DNA of 64,000 nucleotides from Nocardioides halotolerans DSM 19273 (GTDB lineage Bacteria; Actinomycetota; Actinomycetes; Propionibacteriales; Nocardioidaceae): assembly GCF_000422805.1 (NCBI RefSeq), contig NZ_KE383922.1, positions 733,772 to 797,771 of the forward strand. The letters run 5' to 3'. Made by a program: the position numbers and the translations under genes. Positions 8,727 through 16,771 of the stretch are shown here, one piece after another; position 1 is the stretch's first letter, and the number at the start of each line of letters is the position of its first letter. Under the pieces are notes generated by a model. The model was not told where the DNA came from. It ran no database searches and worked only from the letters and a program-made list of their open reading frames with translations.

Positions 8727-9236
8727 ATGCGGCACGCGAGCGATGTCACCGCCTTCAGCGACTTCGTCGAGGCGCGCTCGGGCTCGCTGTTCCGCACGGC
8801 GTACCTCATGGTCGGTGAGCACCAGCTCGCCCAGGATCTGCTGCAGGAGGCGCTGGTCAAGACGCTGATCGCGTGGCCGCGGCTGCGCGACCGGGACAAC
8901 GTGGAGGCCTACACCCGCCGGATCATCGTCACGACGTCGATCTCGTGGCGGCGGCGCCGGTCCTTCCACGAGCGGCCGAGCGAGGCGCTCCCCGAGCGGG
9001 CCACCCCCGACCCGACCGAGGCGACGGTCACCCACGACGCCGTGGTCGCGGCCCTGCTCACGGTGCCGCCACGGCAGCGCGCCGCCATCGTCCTGCGGTA
9101 CTACGAGGACCTCACCGAGGCGCAGACCGCCGAGGTCATGGGGTGCTCGGTCGGCACGGTGAAGAGCCAGGTGTTCGCGGGCCTCACCAGGCTGCGTGGG
9201 CTGCTCGGGCACAGCTTCGAGGAGGCGACCCAGTGA
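8727..9236 (+). CDS. ECF RNA polymerase sigma factor, SigE family
   Basis: 169 residues with sigma region 2 (about 10-75, including the QDLLQEALVKTL core) and region 4 (about 105-160, ending in a helix-turn-helix at LTEAQTAEVMGCSVGTVKSQ). The RTAYLMVG N-terminus and compact size match the actinobacterial SigE-family ECFs. I chose ATG 8727 because GGGAGG precedes it by 5 nt; an in-frame ATG at 8670 has no such site. It overlaps the next gene by 4 bases, the usual arrangement for a sigma factor with its membrane partner. Confidence 0.88.
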   Translation: MRHASDVTAFSDFVEARSGSLFRTAYLMVGEHQLAQDLLQEALVKTLIAWPRLRDRDNVEAYTRRIIVTTSISWRRRRSFHERPSEALPERATPDPTEATVTHDAVVAALLTVPPRQRAAIVLRYYEDLTEAQTAEVMGCSVGTVKSQVFAGLTRLRGLLGHSFEEATQ

Positions 9237-10420
9237 GCCAGACCCTGAGCGACCTCCTGCGGCACACCGCCGACGCGGTCGAGAGCCCCCAGGTCGACGT
9301 CGACGCGCTGGTCCACCGGGCGGGCCGGCAGCAGCGTCGGCGCCGGATCGTCGCCGCGGCGACCTCAGCCCTCCTCGTCGGTGCGGTCGTCACCGGCGCG
9401 GCGGCCCTCCGGGCCGACCCGGGCGCCGACCCGCGTCCGACCCCGCCGCTGGCCCCGTCGCCGACTGCCGTGGACCCGAACGGTCGGGGGCCGGTCTCCT
9501 CCAGCACCCGGCCGCTGGTGTACGCCGAGGGGTCGACGATCCACGCCGGCGACCGGACGATCCCCGCCAACGACCGGGTGATGTTCGTCGACGCCACGGA
9601 CGACGGCGTGGTGTTCATGACCGACCGCGACGACCGGTTGTGGTTCGATGACGGCTCCGTGAGCGAGGTGATCGGCACGGTGCACACACCACACGTCGGG
9701 TCCTACGACGTGTGGACCAGCAACCCGGGATCTCTCGTGGCCTGGTTCGCCCGCAACCCCGACTGGCCCCGGGCCGAGCTCGACGTGTACGACACCTCAC
9801 TGCACCGGGTGGTCGCGCAGGTCCGCGACCCCGACTACTTCGTCCTCCATCTCGATGACAGGTTCGTCTACACGAACCCCGACTGGTCGGCGACGCCCGG
9901 TTGCTGGGTCGTCGACGAGCGGCCGTGCCCCGACCCACACCTGTTCCGGCACGACGTCGCTTCGGGCGTGATGGAGGAGATCACCCGGGATGCCTACGAG
10001 GCCGAGCTCCTGGACAACCCCCGCAGCTTCGTCATCCGCGCCGAGGTCAACGAGGCGACCCGCATCCCGGTGTTCCCCCTCGGGGCGCGACTCCACCGGC
10101 ACGGCGACCGGCTCGTGGTCTCCGGCGAGCACCGTCTCACCCTGACCAGCGGCGACCCGGTGGCGCTGCGGCTTACCTCGCCGCGCGCCGACATCGTCGG
10201 CTTCTGGGCCGTCCAGTGGCTGGACGACGACCGCGTGGTGCTGGCCGGGCACGAGGAGGACGAGGGCGGTCCGTCGGGCATCGGGCAGGGCGACTCCTAC
10301 ACGGCGTCGTACGTCGACCTCCTGGTGTGCACCCTGTCCGCCGGCCGGTGCGACGAGGTGGTCCCCCTCAACCCGGCCACGCCCTACGTCACACCAGGGC
10401 GCAACACCTTCCCTGGCTAG
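9233..10420 (+). CDS. Single-pass membrane protein coupled to the ECF sigma factor (possible anti-sigma/sensor)
   Basis: 395 residues from the GTG at 9233, which overlaps the sigma stop (GTGA). A basic cytoplasmic N-terminus (1-39, RRRRR at 34-38) precedes one membrane helix (40-59), a Pro-rich spacer, and an extracytoplasmic domain of short beta repeats that resembles a propeller. The coupling to the sigma gene and topology suggest a role in controlling it, but I do not recognise a zinc-binding anti-sigma domain, so this is inference. Its last 4 bases overlap fadA6. Confidence 0.7.
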   Translation: MSQTLSDLLRHTADAVESPQVDVDALVHRAGRQQRRRRIVAAATSALLVGAVVTGAAALRADPGADPRPTPPLAPSPTAVDPNGRGPVSSSTRPLVYAEGSTIHAGDRTIPANDRVMFVDATDDGVVFMTDRDDRLWFDDGSVSEVIGTVHTPHVGSYDVWTSNPGSLVAWFARNPDWPRAELDVYDTSLHRVVAQVRDPDYFVLHLDDRFVYTNPDWSATPGCWVVDERPCPDPHLFRHDVASGVMEEITRDAYEAELLDNPRSFVIRAEVNEATRIPVFPLGARLHRHGDRLVVSGEHRLTLTSGDPVALRLTSPRADIVGFWAVQWLDDDRVVLAGHEEDEGGPSGIGQGDSYTASYVDLLVCTLSAGRCDEVVPLNPATPYVTPGRNTFPG

Positions 10421-11577
10421 AGCCGCTCGACGATCGTCACGTTGGCCTGGCCGCCACCCTCGCACATCGTCTGGAGGCCGTAGCGGCCGCCCGTGCGCTC
10501 GAGCTCGTTGAGCAGGGTGGCCATGATGCGGGTGCCGGTCGCGCCGATCGGGTGGCCGAGGGCGATGCCGCCGCCGTTGACGTTGACCCTGTCGTGCGGG
10601 ACGCCGGTCTCCTTCATCCACGCGAGCACCACGGAGGCGAACGCCTCGTTGCACTCGAACAGGTCGATGTCGTCGATGGCGAGGCCGCTCCTCGCGAGCG
10701 CCCGCTCGGTCGCACGGATGGGGCCGGTGAGCATCCACACCGGGTCGTCGCCCGTGACCGACAGGTGGTGGATCCTGGCGCGCGGCGTGAGTCCGTGGTC
10801 GGAGAGGGCCTGCTCGGAGGCGATGAGCAGCGCGGAGGAGGCGTCGCAGATCTGCGAGGCGACCGCTGCGGTGATCCGGCCGCCGGGGGCCAGCGGCTCG
10901 AGGCCGGCCATCTTCTCCAGCGAGGTCTCGCGGGGGCACTGGTCGGTCGTGACGTCGCCGAGCGGCACGACCTCGCGGTCGAAGCGGCCCTCGGCGATCG
11001 CGGTCCGCGCCCGCTCGTGGGAGGCGAGCGCGAACGCCTCCATGTCCTCGCGGGAGATGTCCCACTTCTCGGCGATCATCTCCGCCGAGCGGAACTGGCT
11101 GACCTCCTGGTCGCCGTACCGCGCCTGCCAGCCGGGCGACTCGGCGAACGGGGTGGAGAAGCCGTACTGCTGACCGACCAGCATTGCGGCCGAGATCGGG
11201 ATCGCGCTCATGTTCTGCACACCGCCGGCGACGACGAGGTCCTGGGTGCCGGACATGACCCCCTGGGCGGCGAAGTGCACGGCCTGCTGGGAGGAGCCGC
11301 ACTGCCGGTCGATCGTCACCCCGGGCACGTGGTCGGGAAGCCCGGCCACCAGCCAGGCGGTGCGGGCCACGTCGCCGGCCTGGGAGCCGATCGTGTCGCA
11401 GCAGCCGAGGATGACGTCGTCGACGGCGCCCGGGTCGACGCCGGTCCGTGACATCAGCGCGGAGATCGAGTGCGCGGCCAGGTCGGCGGAGTGCACGCCG
11501 GCCAGCGCGCCGCCGCGCTTGCCCACGGGCGTGCGGACGGCGTCGACGATGTAGGCCTCGTTGACCCGGTCAGCCAT
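10417..11577 (-). CDS. fadA6: FadA6, steroid C/D-ring thiolase (acetyl-CoA C-acyltransferase)
   Basis: 386 residues from the ATG at 11577. Thiolase fold with the nucleophilic Cys93 (DRQCGSSQQA), the His in GHPIGATGTR and the second catalytic Cys in MCEGGGQANV near the C-terminus. FadA6 performs the thiolytic cleavages at the end of HIP degradation under KstR2 control. Its start overlaps kstR2 by 8 bases. The order fadA6-kstR2-ipdF-fadE30 equals Rv3556c-Rv3560c of M. tuberculosis (minus the PPE gene), which supports the specific name over a generic acetyltransferase. Confidence 0.92.
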   Translation of the reverse strand: MADRVNEAYIVDAVRTPVGKRGGALAGVHSADLAAHSISALMSRTGVDPGAVDDVILGCCDTIGSQAGDVARTAWLVAGLPDHVPGVTIDRQCGSSQQAVHFAAQGVMSGTQDLVVAGGVQNMSAIPISAAMLVGQQYGFSTPFAESPGWQARYGDQEVSQFRSAEMIAEKWDISREDMEAFALASHERARTAIAEGRFDREVVPLGDVTTDQCPRETSLEKMAGLEPLAPGGRITAAVASQICDASSALLIASEQALSDHGLTPRARIHHLSVTGDDPVWMLTGPIRATERALARSGLAIDDIDLFECNEAFASVVLAWMKETGVPHDRVNVNGGGIALGHPIGATGTRIMATLLNELERTGGRYGLQTMCEGGGQANVTIVERL

Positions 11578-12160
11578 GTGCGATCCCCTCCAGGACGATC
11601 GTGACGTACTGGTCCGCCACCGTGGCGGCCGACAGGGAGCCCCCGGGGCGGTACCAGTTGACCGCGACCCAGACGGTGTCGCGGATGAACCGGTAGACGA
11701 GGTCGAGGTCGAGCTCCTCGCGCAGGACGCCGGCGGCCTCACCTTCGCGGAGCAGGCGCATCCAGACCTCGCGCGACTGGGCGTGCCGCTCGTCGAGGTA
11801 GCCGAACCCCTCGAGCGTGCTCAGGTACGCGGCGTCGTTCTGGAAGATCGCAACCTCGCTGTGGTGCTGGTCGATGGCGTCGAAGGAGACCCGCACGGCC
11901 TGCTCCAGCTTGGTGCGCGGGTCCGCGTCGCTCGCGAGGATCTCGTCGTAGCGGCCGAAAAGCTCGTCCTGGAACGTCCTCAGGATCTCGTCGACCATCG
12001 ACTCCTTGGAGTCGAAGTGGTGGTAGAGGCTGCCGGAGAGGATGCCGGCGGCGTCGGCGATGTCGCGGACCGTGGTGTTGCGGAAGCCCTTGCTGGCGAA
12101 GAGCTCGGCCGCGATGCCGAGCAGCTGCTCGCGCCGGGTCGCCGCGGGCTCGGTGCTCAT
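11570..12160 (-). CDS. kstR2: KstR2, TetR-family repressor of steroid C/D-ring genes
   Basis: 196 residues. The N-terminal TetR helix-turn-helix (about 24-46, TTVRDIADAAGILSGSLYHHF) and the C-terminal LVYRFIRDTVWVAVNWYRPGG stretch match M. tuberculosis KstR2 (Rv3557c) almost residue for residue. KstR2 is released from DNA by HIP-CoA, the product of FadD3. It lies inside the operon it should control, overlapping fadA6 (8 bases) downstream and ipdF (4 bases) upstream. The likely operator is the palindrome at 14160-14177. Confidence 0.95.
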   Translation of the reverse strand: MSTEPAATRREQLLGIAAELFASKGFRNTTVRDIADAAGILSGSLYHHFDSKESMVDEILRTFQDELFGRYDEILASDADPRTKLEQAVRVSFDAIDQHHSEVAIFQNDAAYLSTLEGFGYLDERHAQSREVWMRLLREGEAAGVLREELDLDLVYRFIRDTVWVAVNWYRPGGSLSAATVADQYVTIVLEGIAHG

Positions 12161-12960
12161 GCGTGCTGGCTGCTCACGGCAACCACCTCACCGGTGAGGT
12201 ACGACGCGTAGTCGCTGGCGAGGAAGACCATCACGTTCGCCACCTCCCAGGGCTCCGCGGCCCGGCCGAACGCCTCTCGCTGCTTCAGCTCCGCCAGCAG
12301 CTCCTCGGAGGTGACCTTGGCCAGGAACGGGTGCATCGCAAGGCTCGGGCTGACCGCGTTGACGCGGATGCCGTGGGGGGCGAGGTCCATGGCCGCGCAG
12401 CGGGTCAGGGCCATCACCCCGGCCTTGGCGGCGGCGTAGTGGGCCTGCCCCTCCTGGGCGCGCCAGCCGACCACGGAGGCGTTGTTGACGATCACGCCCT
12501 TCTTGCCGGCGGCCACGAAGCGCTGCCCGGCCGCCCGCACGCAGCGGAAGGTCCCGGTGAGCGTGATGTCGAGGACCCGCGACCACTGCTCGTCGTCCAT
12601 CTCCAGCACCGACGCGGTGCCGCCGAGCCCGGCGTTGTTGACCATGACGTCGACCCCGCCGAGCTCGTCGGCGGCGTCCAGCAGCGCCTGCACCTGGGCC
12701 TCGTCGGTCACGTCGCACACCAGCTGGCGCACCCGCTCGGCGCCGAACTCAGCGGCCAGCGCCTCCTCCGCCTCGGCGAGCCGGCGCTCGTGGGTGTCGC
12801 TGAAGACGACCGCGCCGGCGCCCTCCTCGAGCGCGCGGCGCACGACGGCGGCACCGATGCCGGCGCCGGCGGCGGCCGTGACGACCACGACCTTGCCGGC
12901 CAGCAGGTCGTGGCCGGGCACGTAGTCGGGCGCCGGCGGCTCCGGGCGGTGGGTGGTCAT
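12157..12960 (-). CDS. ipdF: IpdF, short-chain dehydrogenase of the HIP pathway
   Basis: 267 residues. Classical SDR: a cofactor-binding TAAAGAGIG loop (28-36), NNAG in the fourth strand and a Y-x3-K pair in HYAAAKAG. In M. tuberculosis IpdF (Rv3559c) acts on 5-hydroxy-HIP-CoA (4-methyl-5-oxo/hydroxy-octanedioate branch). I took ATG 12960, which forms an ATGA overlap with fadE30, since the longer frame runs through fadE30. The terminal VAVSSQHA lacks the usual SDR substrate-loop glycine pair, as in the orthologue. Confidence 0.88.
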   Translation of the reverse strand: MTTHRPEPPAPDYVPGHDLLAGKVVVVTAAAGAGIGAAVVRRALEEGAGAVVFSDTHERRLAEAEEALAAEFGAERVRQLVCDVTDEAQVQALLDAADELGGVDVMVNNAGLGGTASVLEMDDEQWSRVLDITLTGTFRCVRAAGQRFVAAGKKGVIVNNASVVGWRAQEGQAHYAAAKAGVMALTRCAAMDLAPHGIRVNAVSPSLAMHPFLAKVTSEELLAELKQREAFGRAAEPWEVANVMVFLASDYASYLTGEVVAVSSQHA

Positions 12961-14147
12961 CGCTGGGCGGTCCCCTTGGGTTCTCTGGGCAGGCCGAGCA
13001 CCCGCTCGGCAAGGATGGTGCGCTGCACCTCGTCGCTGCCGCCGTAGATGGTGTCGGCGCGGGAGAACAGGAAGAGCCGCTGCAGGTCGTCGAGCACGTA
13101 CGGCGCCCCGGCGGCGACCAGCCCGTCGAGCCCGCGCACGTCCATCGCGACCTCCCCGAGCCGCTGGTGCCAGCTCGCCCAGACGAGCTTGAAGACCGAG
13201 GGACCGGCGGCGCCATCGGCTCCATCGCCGGAGAGCCCGCGCAGCGCCTGCCACCGCATCACCTCCAGCTCGGCGCGCAGCCCGGCCAGGCGGTCGCGCA
13301 GGACGGCGTCCTGGATCGCGCCGTTCGACGTCGCGAGGTCGACGACCGTGCGCAGCTCGCGCGCGAAGCCGACGACCTGGCCCAGCACCGACACCCCTCG
13401 CTCGAAGCCGAGCAGCGCCATCGCCACCCGCCAGCCGTCGCCCGGCTCCCCCACCACGTGGTCGGCCGGCGTGCGCGCGCCGGTGAGGAAGACCTCGTTG
13501 AACTCCGACCCGCCGGTCAGCTGCTCGATCGGCCGGACCTCGACGCCCTCCTGGTCGATCGGGACCAGGAGGAAGGACAGTCCGTGGTGCCGCTCCGACC
13601 CGGGCTCCGACCGTGCGAGGACGAAGAGCCACTGGCTGAAGTGCGCGTTGGACGTCCACACCTTCTGGCCGTCCAGCACCCACTGGTCACCGTCCAGACG
13701 CGCCTTGGTCTGCACGTTGGCGAGGTCGGAGCCGGCGCCGGGCTCGGAGTAGCCCTGGGCCCAGAGCTCCTCGACGGCCAGGATCCGCGGCAGGAATCGC
13801 TGCTGCTGCTCGGGGGTGCCGAAGGCCATCAGGGTCGGCCCCAGCAGCTCCTCGCCGAGGTGGTTGACCCGCGCCGGGGCGTCGGCCCGGGCGTACTCCT
13901 CGTGGAAGATCACCTGCTGCCACAGCGACAGGCCGCGGCCGCCGTGCTCCTCCGGCCACCCGATGCCGGTCCAGCCGTGCGCGGCGAGGTGCCGGTTCCA
14001 GGCCAGCCGCTCCTCGATCGCCTCGTGGTCCTTGCCGGGCCCGCCGAGGCCCCTGAGCGCGGCCCACTCCCCGGTGAGGTGCTCCTCGAGCCAGCCGCGG
14101 ATCTCGGCCCGGAAGGCCTCGTCGTCCGCCGACTCGGAGAGGTCCAC
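12957..14147 (-). CDS. fadE30: FadE30, HIP-CoA-pathway acyl-CoA dehydrogenase
   Basis: 396 residues with the three-domain acyl-CoA dehydrogenase fold. FAD-contact stretches are seen in SEPGAGSDLANVQTKA and in QKVWTSNAHFS, and the C-terminal YGGSDEVQRTILAERVLGLP is complete. FadE30 introduces the first double bond into the HIP-CoA side chain. The GTG at 14147 sits 7 nt after a TAGCAT -10 box on the minus strand, so the message is probably leaderless; no Shine-Dalgarno is present. It shares its promoter region with divergent fadD3. Confidence 0.92.
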   Translation of the reverse strand: MDLSESADDEAFRAEIRGWLEEHLTGEWAALRGLGGPGKDHEAIEERLAWNRHLAAHGWTGIGWPEEHGGRGLSLWQQVIFHEEYARADAPARVNHLGEELLGPTLMAFGTPEQQQRFLPRILAVEELWAQGYSEPGAGSDLANVQTKARLDGDQWVLDGQKVWTSNAHFSQWLFVLARSEPGSERHHGLSFLLVPIDQEGVEVRPIEQLTGGSEFNEVFLTGARTPADHVVGEPGDGWRVAMALLGFERGVSVLGQVVGFARELRTVVDLATSNGAIQDAVLRDRLAGLRAELEVMRWQALRGLSGDGADGAAGPSVFKLVWASWHQRLGEVAMDVRGLDGLVAAGAPYVLDDLQRLFLFSRADTIYGGSDEVQRTILAERVLGLPREPKGTAQR

Positions 14148-14153
14148 GTGCGC

Positions 14154-14160
14154 TATGCTA
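14154..14160. promoter_or_regulatory. Overlapping divergent -10 boxes of fadE30 and fadD3
   Basis: TATGCTA reads as TATGCT on plus (14154-14159) and TAGCAT on minus (14155-14160). Counting 7-9 nt from each gives transcription starts at the GTG of fadE30 (14147) and the ATG of fadD3 (14169), so both messages would be leaderless and driven from one 7-bp element. Confidence 0.6.
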
Positions 14161-14177
14161 CCAAGCAAATGCTTGGT
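14160..14177. promoter_or_regulatory. Probable KstR2 operator over the fadD3 start
   Basis: ACCAAGCA-AA-TGCTTGGT is a perfect inverted repeat with 8-bp arms. The outer half-sites equal the published KstR2 motif AnCAAGnnCTTGnT, but the gap between CAAG and CTTG is 6 bases rather than 2. It covers the fadD3 start codon and abuts both -10 boxes, so a bound repressor would block both directions. Confidence 0.7.
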
Positions 14178-15632
14178 TTGTCGCAGACCATCCCCGCCCT
14201 GCTCCGCGAGGCCGCGGAGCGGTTCGGCGACCACCCGGCCTATGTCGAGGGCGACCGGGCGGTGTCGTACGCCGAGCTGCAGCGGCTCGTCGAGACCACC
14301 AGCGCCCGCTACGCGGACCAGGGAGTGTGCCGCGGGGACCGGATCGTGGTCTGGGGCCCCAACAGCGTCGACTGGGCGGTCGCCGCTCTCGCTGTCTCCT
14401 ACTGCGGCGCCGTGCTGGTCCCGGTGAACTCCCGCTACGTCGGCGCCGAGGTCGCCGACATCGTCGGTCGGACGCATGCCGCCCTCGTGGTCGTGCACGA
14501 CGGGTTCCTGGCCCGCGACCAGGTCCGGGAGCTCGCCGATGCGGGGGTGTCGGACCGCGTGGTGACGCTCGCCGAGGTCACCGCGGGTCGGACGTCCCCC
14601 GACAGTCGAGCAATTTCCGAGGTCTCGCCCGACGACGTCGCCGACATCCTCTTCACCTCGGGCACGACGGGCCGGTCGAAGGGCGCGATGTCGGCGCACC
14701 GGCAGACCATCGGCGTGGCCCGCGCCTGGGCCGAGCTGGGCGGCGTCCGGCAGGACGACCGCTACCTGGTGGTCAACCCGTTCTTCCACTCCTTCGGCTA
14801 CAAGATCGGCATCGTCGTCGGCCTGCTGACCGGCTGCACCCTCTACCCGGTCGCGACCTTCGACGTCGACGAGACGATGCGGATCATCGAGTCGGAGCGG
14901 ATCACGGTCTTCCCGGGCGCACCGACGCTCTACCAGTCGATCCTCGCCGCGCCAACCAGGTCCGAGCACGACCTGTCCTCGCTGCGGCTCGCCGTGACCG
15001 GCGCGGCCGTGGTGCCCGTCGTCCTCATCGAGCGGATGCGCGAGGAGCTGCAGATAGACCAGGTGGTCACGGCGTTCGGGATGACCGAGGCCGTCGTGGT
15101 CACGATGTGCCGGGAGGGCGACTCGGCGGAGACCGTCGCGACCACCAACGGGCGTGCCGTCCCCGGCATGGAGACTTCCATTGCCGAGAACGGCGAGCTC
15201 CTGGTCCGCGGCGACTACGTGATGCTCGGCTACCTCGACGACCCGGAGGCGACCCGCGCGGCGGTCGACGAGGACGGCTGGCTGCACACCGGCGACGTCG
15301 GCTCGCTCGACGAGCACGGCAACCTGCGGATCACCGACCGGCTCAAGGACATGTACATCTCCGGCGGCTTCAACGTCTACCCCGCCGAGGTCGAGCAGGT
15401 GCTGATGCGGATGGACGGCGTCGCCGACGTCGCGGTCGTCGGCGTACCGGACGAGCGGATGGGCGAGGTCGGCAAGGCGTACGTCGTCGGGTCCGTCACG
15501 CCGGACGACGTCGTCGCCTACGCCAGGGAGAGGCTCGCCAACTTCAAGGTGCCGCGCCAGGTCGAGCTGAGGGACAGCCTGCCGCGCAACCTGGGCGGCA
15601 AGGTGCTGAAGACCGAGCTGAGGGGCAGCTGA
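14169..15632 (+). CDS. fadD3: FadD3, HIP-CoA ligase (acyl-CoA synthetase)
   Basis: 487 residues of the ANL adenylate-forming superfamily. The P-loop TSGTTGRSKG is at 163-172, the AFGMTEA A5 motif and GWLHTGDVG A7 motif follow, and the C-terminal hinge and catalytic Lys lie in GGKVLKTELRG. FadD3 activates HIP, the C/D-ring propionate left after ring A/B removal, and its product relieves KstR2. ATG 14169 lies 9 nt after TATGCT with no ribosome site, pointing to a leaderless mRNA. Order fadD3-fadE31-fadE32-fadE33 equals Rv3561-Rv3564. Confidence 0.94.
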   Translation: MLGLSQTIPALLREAAERFGDHPAYVEGDRAVSYAELQRLVETTSARYADQGVCRGDRIVVWGPNSVDWAVAALAVSYCGAVLVPVNSRYVGAEVADIVGRTHAALVVVHDGFLARDQVRELADAGVSDRVVTLAEVTAGRTSPDSRAISEVSPDDVADILFTSGTTGRSKGAMSAHRQTIGVARAWAELGGVRQDDRYLVVNPFFHSFGYKIGIVVGLLTGCTLYPVATFDVDETMRIIESERITVFPGAPTLYQSILAAPTRSEHDLSSLRLAVTGAAVVPVVLIERMREELQIDQVVTAFGMTEAVVVTMCREGDSAETVATTNGRAVPGMETSIAENGELLVRGDYVMLGYLDDPEATRAAVDEDGWLHTGDVGSLDEHGNLRITDRLKDMYISGGFNVYPAEVEQVLMRMDGVADVAVVGVPDERMGEVGKAYVVGSVTPDDVVAYARERLANFKVPRQVELRDSLPRNLGGKVLKTELRGS

Positions 15633-16771
15633 TGGACCTGACCCTGTCCGAGTCCGAGCTGGCCTTCCAGGCCGAGGCGCGCGAGTGGCTGGCGGCGAAC
15701 GTGCCGGCCGAGCCGCTGCCGTCGATGGACACCGCCGAGGGGTGGCGGCTGCACCAGGAGTGGGAGGCGCGGCTCGCGGAGGCGCGGTGGTCGGTCGTCT
15801 CGTGGCCGCGGGACTACCACGGCCGGGAGGCCTCGCTGGTCGAGTGGGTGGTCTTCGAGGAGGAGTACTACCGCGCCGGCGCGCCGGGCCGGGTCTCGCA
15901 GAACGGCATCTTCCTGCTGGCCCCGATCCTCTTCGACCACGGCACGCAGGAGCAGCAGGACCGGTTCCTGCCGTCGATGGCGACCGGGGAGCAGATCTGG
16001 GCGCAGTGCTGGTCCGAGCCCGAGGCGGGGTCCGACCTGGCCTCGCTCACGTCGACCGCGCGGCGCGACGACGAGCGCGGCGGCTGGGTCCTCAACGGGC
16101 AGAAGACCTGGTCGTCGCGGGCGAGCTTCGCGCACTGGGGGTTCGGGCTGTTCCGCTCCGACCCGGAGGCCGAGCGGCACCGCGGGCTGACCTACTTCCT
16201 GTTCCCCCTCGACGCCGACGGCGTGACGGTGCGCCCGATCGCGCAGCTCGACGGCGAGGTCGGCTTCGCGGAGATCTTCTTCGAGGACGTCTTCGTGCCC
16301 GACTCCGACGTCCTGGGCGACCCGGGCGACGGCTGGCGGGTGGCGATGTCGACGGCCGGCAACGAGCGCGGGCTCTCGCTGCGCTCCCCCGGGCGCTTCT
16401 GCGCGGCGGCCGACCGGCTCGTCGAGCTCTACCGGTCGGCACCCGACCCGGCGTACGCCGGCGACGTCGTCGACGCCTGGATCAAGGCGCAGGCCTACCG
16501 GCTCTACACGTGGGGGACCGTCACCCGGCTCGCGGCCGGTGGCGACCTGGGCGCGGCCGGGTCGGTCAACAAGGTCTTCTGGTCCGAGCTCGACATCGCC
16601 CTGCACGAGACCGCCCTCGACCTGCGCGGCCCGGAGGCCGAGCTGGAGTCGCGCTGGCTCGACGGCTACACGTTCGCGCTCTCGGGCCCGATCTACGCCG
16701 GCACCAACGAGGTGCAGCGCAACATTGTCGCCGAGCGCATCCTCGGGCTGCCGCGGGAGGTGCGCGGATGA
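15632..16771 (+). CDS. fadE31: FadE31, steroid-pathway acyl-CoA dehydrogenase
   Basis: 379 residues, full three-domain acyl-CoA dehydrogenase. FAD-contact motifs are seen in SEPEAGSDLASLTSTA and GQKTWSSRASFAH, and the C-terminus has YAGTNEVQRNIVAERILGLP. In steroid degraders FadE31-33 belong to the KstR2 regulon and act on short CoA intermediates of the C/D-ring pathway; the paired small subunits suggest an alpha-beta assembly. ATG at 15632 overlaps the fadD3 TGA by one base, and the stop overlaps fadE32 (ATGA). Confidence 0.9.
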   Translation: MDLTLSESELAFQAEAREWLAANVPAEPLPSMDTAEGWRLHQEWEARLAEARWSVVSWPRDYHGREASLVEWVVFEEEYYRAGAPGRVSQNGIFLLAPILFDHGTQEQQDRFLPSMATGEQIWAQCWSEPEAGSDLASLTSTARRDDERGGWVLNGQKTWSSRASFAHWGFGLFRSDPEAERHRGLTYFLFPLDADGVTVRPIAQLDGEVGFAEIFFEDVFVPDSDVLGDPGDGWRVAMSTAGNERGLSLRSPGRFCAAADRLVELYRSAPDPAYAGDVVDAWIKAQAYRLYTWGTVTRLAAGGDLGAAGSVNKVFWSELDIALHETALDLRGPEAELESRWLDGYTFALSGPIYAGTNEVQRNIVAERILGLPREVRG

